NCBI GenBank assembly: GCA_023846275.1
Contig: CM043871.1
Span: 32,022,569 to 32,086,568 of the forward strand
DNA: 64,000 nucleotides
Reading direction: 5' to 3'
Source of the DNA: Vanilla planifolia
Taxonomy: Eukaryota > Streptophyta > Magnoliopsida > Asparagales > Orchidaceae
Made by a program: the position numbers and the translations under genes
The notes under the pieces: model-generated
Database searches by the model: none
What the model saw: the letters and a program-made list of their open reading frames with translations, nothing else
Told to the model about the DNA's origin: nothing
Shown: positions 24,815 to 38,085 of the stretch, piece by piece
How positions within the stretch are numbered: position 1 is the first letter of the stretch
Layout: each line of letters begins with the position of its first letter

Positions 24815-27529
24815 TTCCAAGGATCTTAATCAAATGGCTCCAATTTAGTTATAGGAAGTAAAAAATATAAATACAAGAATTATTTAGAAAAAGTTTTATA
24901 AGCATAATGTATCTTTTTGTGGAGCTCCAATCTTATTTATGAAAAAGAAAGATGAAAGTTTAAGAATATGTATTGACAATTGAGAACTTAATAGCATCAC
25001 TATAAAAAATAAATATCTTTTGCTAAGGATAGATGAGTTATTCAATAAACTTTAAGGTGTAGTAATCTTTTTAAAGAGTAATATTTTTAAAGATAGACTT
25101 GAGATTAAGACACTATGAATTGAGAATTAAAAGAGAGGATATACCAAAGAATACTTTCAAAACTCAATACAAGCATTATAAATTCCTACTATTATCTTTG
25201 GGTTAACTAATGCACTTATAATATTTTTAGATTTGATTAATAGATTGTTTAAAGAATATTTAGATCAGCTTGTCATAGTATTTCTTGATGATATTCTGAT
25301 CTATTTAAAAAGCAAAGAAGAGCAAGCTACTCATTTATATGTGGTATTGCAAACATTGAGAGATCATCAACTTTATGCTAAATTCACAAAATATTATTTT
25401 TGGCTATCGAGCATAATATTTCTTGGGCATGCAGTTAGTGTAGAAGGCATTTCCATAAATCCCTAAAAGATTTTTGTGATTGTGGATTGGTATAAGATGA
25501 CCATAGTGATAAAAGTTTAAAGCTTTTTAAGAAAGGCTAGATATTATATAAAGTTTATGAAAGGATTATCTCATATATCTTTATTGTTACATGTTTAGAT
25601 CAAAAAGTAGTGAAGGTTGAGTGAGACTTTACATGTGAATAAATTTTTTAAATGTTAATATAAGTTCACTACCAATCTAATGTTAGTGTTACAAGAAGGA
25701 TCAAAGGGATATCAAATTTTTAGTGAAACATCTTATCAAAGTTTTGGCTATATGTTGATGCAATTTAGGAAAATAATTACATATGCATTCCATCAATTAA
25801 AAACTCATGAGAAGAATTATCTAAAATATGGCTTAGAGTTGGTAGCAATTATTTTTGCTCTAAAAACTTGGAGGCATTTCCTTTATGATGTTAAATGTGA
25901 AGTATTTATATATTGTTAAAGTTTGAAATATATCTTTAGTTAAATAGAGATAAAATTTTGAGGTAAAGAAGGTTGTTTGAATTTATTAAAGATTATAACC
26001 TTGAAATCATTTATCATATAAAAAGCAAATGTAGTGGCTAATTCTTTAAATAATAAATCAAGTGTTAATATGATAGTAGTGGAAAGGAAGGTACAAAAAA
26101 TATAGGAATGTTATTTCAGTTGTTATTAAAACCTAATTAATTAGAATCAATGAAAGAGGATCAATAAGAAGACCCTAACTACAAAAGATGATTCAAAAAA
26201 TGGAAGAAGGATGGATCTCTAATTTTAACTTAGGTGAAAATGAGATACTAAAGATTTAAAATAAGTTGTTTCCTTGATCACCAATAGTTATAATAAACAT
26301 TATTAAATAAAATACATAATTCTAAATATTCAATATATCCAAGAGAGAATAAAGTATATCAAAAATTGAGACAAAGATATTGATGGCCTAATTTAAAAAG
26401 AGATGTATCAAAATGGGTCATAAAATGTTTAATATATTAGTAAGTAAAAGAAGAAAATAAAAAACTTAATGGACTACTACAACTATTACCTATTCTAAAG
26501 TGAAAGCGAGAAGAGATTATTATAGTTTTTATCATGAGATTGCCTAAATCATCTTTTGGACATGATTCTAAATGGGTGATAATTGATAGATTAACTAAAT
26601 TGACTCATGAGTAAGAAGGTTAGCATAAATCTACTTAGAATAGATATTGAAACTTTATGGAATACCAAGAGTAATTATCTCTAACTCACATCATATTTTT
26701 GGAGATATATTAATTAGTATTTTAGCACTTAATTATGATTTAGTACTATATTTCACCCTTAAATAAGTAAACAAAAAAACTATAAAAATATTAAAAGATT
26801 TATTAGTTTTATATGTATTTGATTTGGAGGCAAATAGAAGAGTAATTTATCATTAGTCAAATTTTTTTATAATAATAGTTATCAATCTAACATTGACATG
26901 GCATCTTATGAACCCTTGTATAGAAGAAAGTATCAATCATCTTTGTTTTAGTTTGAAGGTAGAAAAAAGGAAATCTTGAGTCATAATTTTGTGGATGAAG
27001 CTATAAAGAAAATAAAGATTATTCATGAAAGACTTAAAGTAGCACATGATAAACAAATGAAGTACTTTAATGTAAAATACAAAATATTGAATTTGAAGAA
27101 GGAGATCACGTGCTTTTAAAAGTAAGCCCATTGAATGGTGTAAAACATTTTGGTATGCTAGATAAGCTTAAGCCCAAATTTATAGGACCTTTTCAAATCC
27201 TTGAGAGAGTAAGACAAGTGACTTATCGTAGTGTTGTCGCCACAAATAACTAATATTCATAATGTGTTTCATGTCTCCTCCCAAAGTAATATATTTTAGG
27301 TCCCTCACATATATTATAAGCTATGATGTAGAGAATATCAAGATCAAATCATATATAAATGACAAAATATTTGTGCAAATTCTAGATCGTGAAGAAAAGA
27401 TCATCAAAAAAAGTAATCTCAATGGTTAATTTGCTTTCATTAAACCAATTTGAATGAGAACTTGGAAAGCAGAAGAAGACATGATAATAAGATATCTAAA
27501 CATATTTTAAATTTTTGGACAAAATTTCT
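24815..27529 (+). pseudogene. Gypsy element B: RT, RNase H, integrase, no gag (broken)
   Basis: The first recognisable coding block after the LTR is already PISKDLNQMAPI, the approach to RT. GAPILFMKKK, ICIDN and ITIKNKYLLLRIDEL follow, then an open stretch 25233-25466 holding FLDDILIY (RT catalytic YxDD region intact) and LGHAVSVEGI. RNase H lies at 25680-25919 with YQIFSETS (catalytic Asp of SDAS replaced by Glu) and HEKNYLKYGLEL. Integrase runs over 26340-26950, including WPNLKRDVSKWV and IISNSHHIF, where the catalytic Asp of SDRDPRF is lost. The C-terminal barrel (FIGPFQILERV, VHNVFHVS-like) ends near 27.45 kb. Gag and protease are missing entirely, so the element was non-autonomous even before the stops accumulated. 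Confidence 0.8.
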
Positions 27530-27545
27530 AAAAGAAGAGGAGAAT
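27530..27545 (+). other. Polypurine tract of element B
   Basis: AAAAGAAGAGGAGAAT abuts the TGTAATATTCC start of the 3' LTR, the expected location of the plus-strand primer. Confidence 0.7.
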
Positions 27546-28345
27546 TGTAATATTCCAAATTTTAAATATTATTGTAGAATTTATTTGGTTTTGTAATATA
27601 AACCTAACTTGTCAAATATTATTATTTTGCTAGTTTGAAATTATGAGTATGAGATATGTATTGAATAGAAAATTAAAAGATATTGTAATGTGTCTCATAA
27701 TATGTGCAACAAATCTAATTGCATTGATTTCACATCAATCAGAGTTTTGCTTGAAATTTATATGAATTTTAAAAATTAATATATGATAAATTAGTATATT
27801 ATAAGTAATTATTAAATAAATATATATTTATAATCCACATATGTACTAGTAGAAGTAAAAACCCTTGAAACTGTTTCCCTTCTTATCACTAGAAAATGTG
27901 CTCCGATATCTCTCTTTTTTGCATAAAAAGCTTTAAGAACTTGGAAAAATCATCAATTTATGTAAAAGGAAACTTTCATTTGTGATTTATTACTTCATTG
28001 TAGCCTTTATTATAGGAGATTTCATCATTTGAATAGAAACCATAAAATTTTTGAACGAAATCCTTTCTGCTTGTACAAATAGTGATGAATTAATGGTAAG
28101 ACTTTAATTTCTTAAAAGATATTGCATTCTCTTATGTTAAATTTGTGAAATTTGGAGCTACTCTAATTCATGCATGGTTGTTCATTGTAATAGCAAAAAT
28201 TGTGTTGGCATAAAATTGGTATTTCAAGAAATTATGACAAGAATCAAGAGATTTTAAAAAAATTACACCGTTTTTTGTGATTGTGAAAGCTAGAAAGAAA
28301 TCTAACAAAATTTAGAAATTGGAAACTTCTAGTTGTAAGTGAAAA
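27546..28345 (+). mobile_element. 3' LTR of gypsy element B
   Basis: It begins with TGTAATATTCC immediately after the polypurine tract and is the partner of 23829-24708. The copies differ at many positions and by several indels, which indicates an old insertion. No matching 5-bp target duplication was found outside the two LTRs. Confidence 0.8.
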
Positions 28346-30030
28346 AATATGAAGGAGAAGCTAAGAAAGGAATTAAAATATTTATTATTGTTATTGTTTA
28401 TTTAATTATGTGTTTAAATACACAAATGCTTAAGACAATAAAGAGCATTAGATGTAAACATATTATGATTGAAATTTGTATTAATTTAATTATGAAATAA
28501 CTTAAATAGGTAGTAAAAAATTAGATATATTCTTATTGTGTAAGATCAAAAGGGCAAATCAATTCAGGAGGTAAATCCCCAACACATAGATCAGATAGAT
28601 AAATAGATAAACTGTGATGTAAGTATATTTATTTATAAATATTCTTTGAGTATGTTATAATAAAGTAATATTTCTTATGCATGATCAGGAAATTGAATAT
28701 ATTCATGTATTTAAATTTGAATAACTAAACTTGTGCAACTTATTGTTAAAAAATAAGCAAGATTTATACAATTATGAAAATAAAAGAAAAGAAATATGCA
28801 AGAAACTAAAAAATTTATAATTTTTTATGTAAAATGTCAAATGAGAATGACAAATTAAATGGACATATTAAAATGAAATGAAATATGCTTTTTTTTGCCA
28901 TTTTATTTCTTAATTTGGGTGTGGTACTTAGGATATAGTACTCTATGCAGGCAACTGGGTATGGTCATAGACCATACTATTATGTGAGATGACACTAGAT
29001 GATATAATAATTAGCTTCTTAGATGATGTCACTAGCTAAATTTGGACTAATAGGGTGGGGTGTAGGTGTGTGGCCCATGCCAAAGTTGTTGTCATTAGCT
29101 TACTGTTGGGTTTGTAGAATGGCTAGGTGTAGTTTCTAGAGTAGTATCGATGAGGATTGATATATACTAATTGATTGATATTTTTATGAGCAGAGCCTAC
29201 CCATTGGAAATATTCTCATGGGCATTAATATGGATATGATATGATATGTGAAAAAATATAATAATCAAAGAAAAATATAGCTCAAATTGAGTTAAGAATT
29301 GAATTAAGAAAAAAAATTTAATAAATAAATAAAGTAAAATACATAAGTAGAAGTATATACAAATTCAATTAGATAGTCATTTCTTTATTATTACTTTTTT
29401 TTAATTTAATATAATTATTCTTTCTTATTTATGCCATTTTTATTTGGTTTATAACTTTGTTGTTCTTTATTTTTATTGTATTATATAGCCTTACTATTTA
29501 TGATTTATCTACTAAGTTTTTTAAGAATTATTATTAATACTTACATTATAGGCTAGCTAAGCTCACAACATTAAGATGAGGAGCTAGTAAGATTAAGGAT
29601 TTAGGTATGTAGAATGTTTTGGAAGGATCTATCATGTGAATATGATGTATCTAGATTTTATTGTTATTTGATGGTGATGCATTATAGGAGTAGTGTGTGG
29701 TTGGTATTTTATGTCTTATAGATTGTAGATTCTATAGATTTGATTGATAAAAACTATGATTTGGATGTGATTTTTAGTTTTATATTTTATGTAGATGATA
29801 AATTTTTTTTGTGATATAAATTGTTCATGTATATGCAATGATAAAATATTTTATCTAAAAAATTGATAATTTATAAGAGAGATTTTGTTCATTTGTTTTA
29901 TGAAATTATGAGTAATTTAATTGGTTTTGAATTTGATGGAAAAAAATTAGGCTAAAATTTGTCTCATCTGTCACTCATTGTCTTATTGGTTTATGTGGGC
30001 CATGACATCCATTATATAAAATAGAAATAT
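28346..30030. other. AT-rich decayed repeat DNA, no gene seen
   Basis: No coding similarity was found. The part at about 28.9-29.6 kb looks like LTR remains: it has a TTTATCTACTAAG block near 29500 and an AGCTAAGCTCACAAC block near 29555, similar in style to segments near 21.6 and 19.2 kb. Confidence 0.4.
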
Positions 30031-30032
30031 AT

Positions 30033-30073
30033 ATGGGAAACAAGATATTATTTCTTAAGATCTTGTTTCCCAT
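30033..30073. repeat. Perfect 14-bp inverted repeat (hairpin)
   Basis: ATGGGAAACAAGAT at 30033-30046 is exactly complementary to ATCTTGTTTCCCAT at 30060-30073, leaving a 13-nt loop. The stem does not extend outward or inward. It could be a remnant of a small inverted-repeat transposon or a chance foldback. No flanking gene suggests a terminator role. Confidence 0.8.
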
Positions 30074-30679
30074 TTGATTAATATCATTACTTCTCAAAAA
30101 TATCTAATATCATATCCAAAAATCCTAGCTAGTAGATATAAATATAGCTAACATCTAAATCATATAGAGTTATGATCTTAAACTAATACTTGTCACTTTA
30201 CACATCCTTTTAGTTATAAAAATAATATATCACATGTTATAACCAATGTTTGATATACCCAATATAACAAAGCTTATGATCATCCCATATTATCTTACTT
30301 TTTGGAGTCCCTTAAACTAACATATCATATATTAATGTATGATACATATAATATATTATATGCCTCTCTAAATATACTATATGCAACCTTCATTCTCTAT
30401 ATTAACTAAACTTTAGTCATAATGTATGGTATGTTTACTTCCCATATGGAACTAAAACAATTGAAATTTTTTTAGTTTCTTTCCAATTTTAATCCAAAAC
30501 AATTCTCAAACTCTGAAAAAACATTTCTAATATTCATAGTAGTTAAAACTTCCATTCAATTTGCATATAAACACAACCATCCAAAAGAATCTTTATAATT
30601 TTTTTACCTTCTTAATAATGCTCATAACCATACAAAAGAATCCTAAGTATAATGTATGGTATATTGATTTTTAATGTAT

Positions 30680-30905
30680 AATATGTCATGTATAATTTGC
30701 AAGATATGTAATGCACCATGCCTTGTTCTTTATTGGTGCACAGCATTACATACCTTGCACATTGTGATGCACTGCATATCCTATGTAAGCCCTACGTTAC
30801 ACTGCACACTCTATGCACCACACAATGCTATGCCACTTTGCAGATGTCTGTGCCTAGTGTGACCTCACACTGCCTTGCTACACAAGTAGGCCCATCACAC
30901 AAGTT
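30680..30905. other. GC-enriched patch rich in TGCA/GCAC words
   Basis: Against very AT-rich flanks, this stretch is clearly higher in G+C and has many copies of TGCAC, GCACA and CATTGTG-like words, with no exact period. Two overlapping open frames here (30674-30862 and 30718-30948) reflect the local shortage of stop codons and show no recognised similarity. Confidence 0.5.
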
Positions 30906-31769
30906 GTATATCACGACTAGTTTGACCAAAATTAGAATTTTAATATAACCATTAAAATAGCGTTTAAAGGATTTTTATGATCTTTTACTTATAAATAAGT
31001 CACCAAATATTGAGAATAGTTTGTTGATTATGTCATATATTATTTTTAAAACACTTGTGAGCTTCTTTATTTTACTCTTAGCATATTCTATCAAGCATGA
31101 AGAGATTGTGTGAGAAACAAGTCCAAATACTTTTTGGAAATACTCAAGTAATGGAAGGAGTTTACAAAGCATTCAATGCTTGCATTCTCTAATCGAGGTA
31201 TTGATACATTTTTTACATCATATAAGAACCATCATCTCTTAAGCTCTTATTAATACTTAGTAATATTCTTAATCTTTGGTGAGATTTATTAGTAAATTAA
31301 TCCAATTGTAGTTATGTTATGATTTATAAGCTTGTGTGATTTGTTACATTGGCCCAACTCTAAGGTATCTAATGTCGAGAGAACTAGCCCATCTTTAGGT
31401 TATTTAATGTAAAGCGATTTTGCCCATACCTAGATTGTTTAATTTGGAGTGTTGTTTGTGCATTATCTATGAAAATGCTTTGATGTAATAGATTTCTCCA
31501 CCTTGTTATAGCAAAGGAGTAAACTAATGGCTTAGCCCAAGCTAAATGATTTTAGAGTGAATGTAAACTAATTCAATTGGAGTTGAACCCCCTAAAATCC
31601 TTAATATCACTTTTTATTTTCATTGAATTTATATTCTTACTTTCTTGCACCAAAAATGGAATTGCAAAATTAAAAAATCTTGTTTATCGAATTATCCTTT
31701 TAGAAAAAGGGAGAAAACTTTCATATCTAATTCATCCTATTAGTGTTCATTATGAACCTAACAATAGAA

Positions 31770-32050
31770 TTATCACCACTTAAGACTCAAATCATGTCTC
31801 TTTATGACATCCTTACCACATAAGGCTTATCCCATCTCATCATGGTATTGTCACCACTCATGAATCATTTCACATTATGGTATCATCACTACTCAAAGCT
31901 CATTTTGCTTCCTTGTGGCAACATGACCACTTAAGCTCATTTCACATCTTTATTACATCAACATTAATCAAGGCATATATAATTCCTCATAGAATCATCA
32001 ACACTCAAGGCCATATCACCTCATTTGAAAAATACCATTAATTATCATAT
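31770..32050. repeat. Degenerate tandem array, about 41-bp unit, first copy
   Basis: Words like ATCACCACTTAAGACTCA recur with starts near 31772, 31814, 31852, 31889, 31927, 31967 and 32007. Each is followed by a TTTCACATC or TATCACCTC block and an ATGACATC or TTATGG block. The array is followed by a TCATCATAAGAT block at about 32051-32062 that also follows the second array. Confidence 0.75.
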
Positions 32051-33680
32051 AGTCTTAACTCATCATAAGATCAAATTTAGGTAATTTTAATGCACAAAGT
32101 TGACGAAGACTTGCAATGTGTCCATCTTCAAGACATTTGAATTATTTGACCCATTTTTGTGACATGGACCCCAATGTCTTATTTTAGAGGTCTTGCACCT
32201 TTTTTTTCCTTCCATTTTTGGCCTATCTAATGGAGTAGGTACTTGGGATCTAGCACTAACAACCATTGTTCCTCTCATAATTATGCCCTCTTTATTGTGG
32301 TGATGCATGCTACTTTCTTTTTCTAGCCTCCACATGTGTTTCCACTATGCTTTGATTGTTCATTACAAGTTGACTTGATTTAAATAGATCTTTAAAATTT
32401 GAAAAGTTTAATGAATCCATCACATCTCTGATGGAGCTTCATAGCCTTTTTGAAACATGTAATAACATTGATCATCTGAGATAACCAATATAAGAGTATT
32501 TTGGCCAATGTAGAGAATTTCTACTTATTTATTTTCAAAATCATGTTTGATTTTGTCAAATTGTTTAAAACATCTCACAAACTATCTTATACTAATGTTG
32601 AGACATACCAATCCTTAAGGCTATGAAAACTTCTTGCCATGAAATCTATAAGTTGGGATAACCCTCAAATTGTAGCTTTTTTGTTCAGACCACCAAGTTC
32701 TGGAGGTTCTGTTTGACACAATTACTACTAGTAAAACTTTTATATTTCAGCAAAATGAGGAGGATGTAGCCTATGAAATTGTTTTACTAACTTATTTAGT
32801 AGATATTTCTCTACTTATTATAGCTGCACTAAAGTATTCTCTCTTTTTAATGAAGTATATCAATTATTCCTTTTAGCATCACATCACTTTTAGTCTTAAG
32901 CTACTCTTCATGGCTTGTCTTCTTATTAATATTAGCAACTTTCTCCCTCTATCTTTCTTGAGGATCCATTCTATCACATAAATGATATCATGTATTACAT
33001 GCTTAATTGCATATCATTTTTTTGCCAATTCTAACAATGTGCACTTCACCCATTAAGACTATCTACCTAGCTCACATTAGCCAATGCAAGTATCTAAACC
33101 TTACTTTAATATTACTATTATGACGTCTACTCTAGATTTACCTGAGTACCACAAAAACCCATTATTATTATTGAACACATACATACTGAAACATTGTTTT
33201 AAATAAATCCATGCATGGTTAATAGTATAATAAAATAAAATTTATATTATTCTTAAAATAACTTGGTAAAAGTATAAATATAAATGAATAGTAATATATA
33301 GAAGGTATAAACTATCACATATGACATTCAATTATAATGTGTCTTATTCTAGTTAATTATAGTACTATTTCATTATAGTTAAACAATATTATATGCTAAC
33401 ATGCTAACCAAAAACTTTCTCACAATATTCTTCATCATTAGTGATGTGCACCACTATACTTGAATATATTTGTAACATATGTTGAGCCAACAAAAGCTTT
33501 AGCAAGCTAATAACAATATAACATATGAGAATAAGGAGTAAATAAACATGATATATAATAGGCACATAAATATAAAGACTATTAAATGGTTTTGTTTTAC
33601 AACTTTTCTTATATGGTTTGGTGACTATCTAAACATACACCTTTTTTCTAATCTAGTTTTTACAAAACCAAGTAAAACCT
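32051..33680 (-). mobile_element. Probable retroelement internal remains between two arrays
   Basis: The minus-strand reading at 32087-32335 is a basic, Cys/His-containing 82-residue open frame (blocks KKRCKTSKIRHWGPC and VLKMDTLQ) that vaguely resembles the nucleic-acid-binding end of a retrotransposon gag. Readings further upstream are also weakly gag-like. Similarity is too low to name a family. The paired arrays on both sides make an LTR-like arrangement possible. Confidence 0.3.
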
Positions 33681-33689
33681 TTGATGACA

Positions 33690-34075
33690 TCAATATCACC
33701 CAATCTATATCACATCTCTTCATAATATCATTACCACTCTAAATCATAAATAACTCCCTAGTACATCATTATTACCTTAGGTTTATATCATGTCTTCTTG
33801 TAACATCATCATTACTTAAGGTGCATATCATGCCTCCTCGTGGCATCACTATCACTTAAGATTTATCTCAACACATCGTGGCATTATCATCACTCAAGAC
33901 CTATTTCATATCCTCATAAAATCATCATCACTCAAGACTCTTTTCACTTTCTCTTGATGTCATCAACATTCAAGCCTCATTTCACCTCCTTATGACATCA
34001 TAATCATTCAAGACTTATGTCACACCTCCTCAAGGCATTTACCTACTCAAGGATATATCACCTTATTCTATACGT
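33690..34075. repeat. Degenerate tandem array, about 41-bp unit, second copy
   Basis: The unit is the same as at 31.8-32.05 kb: ATCATCACTCAAGACTC-type cores at close to 41-bp spacing, with TTTCACCTCCTTATGACATC between them. It is better preserved here. It too is followed by TCATCATAAGAT, at about 34101-34112. Confidence 0.78.
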
Positions 34076-34139
34076 AACATTACCCTTCATACACTCCTAA
34101 TTCATCATAAGATTACATCTAGATAATTTAATATACAAA

Positions 34140-37100
34140 CAACATCCACATATAAACATAGGTGCTATAACACCTAGTTAACATTTTATTATAACATATG
34201 TTGTCACACCACATTTATATTAATTACTAATTCCATAATAATTAGAGTAATTATGCAAAAAATATGAAGACATTTAATTTTTTTCCTCAAACAAAGATAG
34301 CAACACTATTTCTAGTTCTTATTTTTTTCTTTTATAGGTGACAATAAGGGATGATACTACTTCTAATTCTCATTTATTTTTCTTTTATAGGTAAAAATAT
34401 GACATTTATAATACCATGAATCATAAATTTAACAAGTGTGTTAAGAAAATATCACCTCTTTATTCATTGAAATCTATACATATATACAATTCCTAATGTC
34501 TCATGGTGAGTGCTTACTTATCTCCATTATTACCCTATTCTAATCTCTCTCTGTGTTAGTGACAAGCCTTATTACATCAGTAGAATAGTAAATAGAATAT
34601 TCAACAAATAAATTTGAATAATAAATGATTTTTAAATAAAAATAACAAATGTAAAATAAATTAAGATAACAGCATGATAGTAATATAATATTATTGTTTC
34701 ATTTTTACACCACCATGTGTATATGGGTGCATATGTATAATATAAAATAAATTAAGGTAGTAAAATGCTAATAATATAATATTATTGTTTCATTTTTATA
34801 CCATCATGTATATATTGGATGTATATATATATATATATAATGTAAAATAAACTAAGGTAACAACATCATAATATTGTTTCATTTTTATAACACTATGTGC
34901 AAGGGACTTATTACTTTTTTCTATTACAAAATAGTGCATTTAAGAAAATTATATTTCATTTTCTTATGCTTTTCTTGTATCTCATAACATGTATGGAGAT
35001 GGTTTATTAAAAAAAATCTTATTTAGCTTATTTTCTTATTTATTCCATTCACTCTTTATCTATTTTCATGTTTTTATCTTACATCACAAGAAATTTAGTA
35101 ATACATATAAATATGTCAATTTTAAATATATAAAAGTATGTCAAATCATACCATTTGATTTATGTCATTTAATCATGTGAATATGTCAATACTTTATTTT
35201 CATTTTAATAAACTTTTTTACTTGCATTATGAGTTTAAGATTAATCAAACTAAAATCTTAAGGATGGGATTTGTTACATTCTTTCCTTCCCTTTTGATAT
35301 TTGCATCACAATTAGATACATTTTGATTAATGATAAGTTATTATATAACTCTTAATGTTCACATCGCATTCTATGGTATTTTTCCTTTTTACTTCTTTTG
35401 CAACAACACCATTTGGGAGCACATTATATGATCAATGGAAACAACTTTCAAACATTCTAATGCTACTCTCTAACATTTTCTTAAGTATATCATATTTTTT
35501 TATTATAATATTGCACTAAAAGATGAGATCTAATGACCATTTCACAAGCTGTCACACCTTACAATCACACCATTTGACTCCTTTCACTACTTACCTTTGA
35601 GTAAAGTGTATTGTATGAAATAACATATGAGTACCATACAATTTTCTCTAGAAACTTTGATTATGGTTTTCCAAAACTTATCATACAATACATTGGATAT
35701 CTTTGTATTGTATGATAACCACGAATACACCAGCTCTAAAGCAGAATTGAACCATTTCTTTTCCCATCTTGGTCCTAAAATTAAGGAAAAAAAACCAAAG
35801 AATTTCCTTCAGTTCTTTAGCCTAATACATTGTTGTTTATTATACAAAAAGAAAAAGGAATGGATGTAATGATTTCGTTCAACTCCTAATCACTTATTTT
35901 GCTCATCCCACCACTTCTCTTATGCTTCTTGTGCACTTCTTCTTTCCCGATCCCACTCCTTACTCTCCTCTCTCCTCCTCTTCTTACTACATTCTTTCTT
36001 ACTAATTGAAGTAGCCAAACTCCAATCTCCTCCTTACATTCCTTTCCTCTTATAGATTTCCTCACTTAACCCTCTTTCAATTGCTTGAAGTTTCAAATTT
36101 TTTCCTAATTTATGACCATTCCTTTCAAGTTCTAAAAATTTCAACCCAAAAACTAATAAGTTATTTTCGATAATATATTTACATTGACAATCAAGATAGC
36201 TTTCCAGCATTTCACATTTTGTTAGCTAATGGACAAAATAATATTTGGTATCTTAACCTCAAAATATAAGCTTTGCTTAGCAATAAGGCTTTATTATGCG
36301 CTCACTCTTATAATTAAAATATTACAAAAGTAATTATCTCACGAGGACATCACAAATGCACTTAACAAATTATGCAAATATCTATCTAATTGTCAGATAT
36401 TTGAGCTCTTCATGTTGTATAGAAAGGAGTGGTGATGTCCATAAGAGGAGGGGATAAATTGTGTAAATTTGAAACTCAAGTCAACACAACTCAATTAATA
36501 TCAAAATAAAAGGCTTTTCTTTTCTTAAACTTGTAGACTGTTGAAACACTAGTTTTAATAAAATGTTGTTAGGTTTTGTAAAAAAACTAATTATGTTATA
36601 AAATAAGTAAAACACAGAATATTAAGTGATTTAAACTCGAGTCTACATCTACCCCTAACCAAATAGCTAAACAACAATACTAAGCTTAATAAAAACTTCA
36701 ACACTAACTTAATAAAAGCTTATAAAATATACTCAATAAAAACTTATAATAATGGTTTAATAAAGGACTAAAATTGACCTAATAAAACTTAACAAATCGG
36801 ATTAATAAAATTCTATAATTATGGTTTGATAAAAGATAATAAAAGACTAAATAAAAGCCTCAATAATAAGACAAGAAAAATAAAGGTAAAACAGAATTAC
36901 AATAATCTTATAATCAAATTCATAATTAAGAAAGAGGCATGATAATGTAATTACAACAATCCATGAATGTATGTAATGTTTCTTAAAGAAAAAGTATGCC
37001 AAATCTTGCAACTTAGCTCACTAAAGAAGGATTGAATGATGATTGATAAGATGATCGATGATAAGAAACCTATAGCCTTTATTTTCCCCAAGTCCTCTGA

Positions 37101-38082
37101 TTATAAGATGACTTCAATGAAAAGCTCTTTTAAATGATAAACCAATGAAGCATTAATATTTTCTTTAATGTTTGGTGGCCTTTATATAATTCTAATATCA
37201 CATTCAACAACTCCAAGAACCCTTTCAAATGGTTATAATTGATTTCTTAAAAAACTAATCAAACTAGCATTTTCTCACATTCCTAAACTAATTATGAAGT
37301 CTTATCCAAGTGATCAACAAATACAATTTAACACTAACTACATCATCCAAATAATTGTCTTTATCCAACTATTTTATTTTCTTGATGCATATATATCATA
37401 CTGACATAATGAGGGAATTGTATGGTATGAATAAAAAAAATCTCTTGTAATTAAAAATTGAGCTCTGAAGATTACAAAAAAATTATACAATAATGAGAGA
37501 AATATGACAAGCCTATGTATATAGATTTAAATAGCTCATATTAGTATGTTAAGTGGATCATATTATTATGTTACAAATCTACTCAAATAATATTCAGGTC
37601 CTTAATATTATGCTCTTAGATAAATAATATTATACAAGTACAAAGGTAATATGATATAGGTATGATAAAAATCAACATACTTACTACCTAAGTTCTGAAC
37701 CAATTAACTCGTTGTTAAGAAGATAATACAAATATGATGAATACCATCATACTATACAAAGACTATTAACTTCATACCTCATAAAGAATGTACATACATC
37801 ACTTAGTCTAATCACAATTGTAGTCCTACAAATTAATGTATCATATAAGGACGAATGGTAATATTGTATTATATAAAATCAATAATTCTATATCTTTATA
37901 AACACTTCTTGAGAAAACATCAACATACTTGTACAATAACAATATCATATATGTACAACAAGTATACTAGTCTACTTAAACTACTAATCTCCTAAGATAA
38001 TGCTTTATATATTCTTAAGATTAACTAATTATGTGATACCATGAAGCTAATGTACTTGTACAATTAATAGACATTTTTCTTA
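34140..38082. other. AT-rich intergenic DNA, no gene seen
   Basis: No coding similarity was recognised. A short TA run lies near 34827-34840. A strongly pyrimidine-rich (CT) stretch occupies about 35880-36130. The open frames at 34989-35180 and 35627-35869 are low-complexity AT-rich readings without domain signals. Confidence 0.5.
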
Positions 38083-38085
38083 CCC

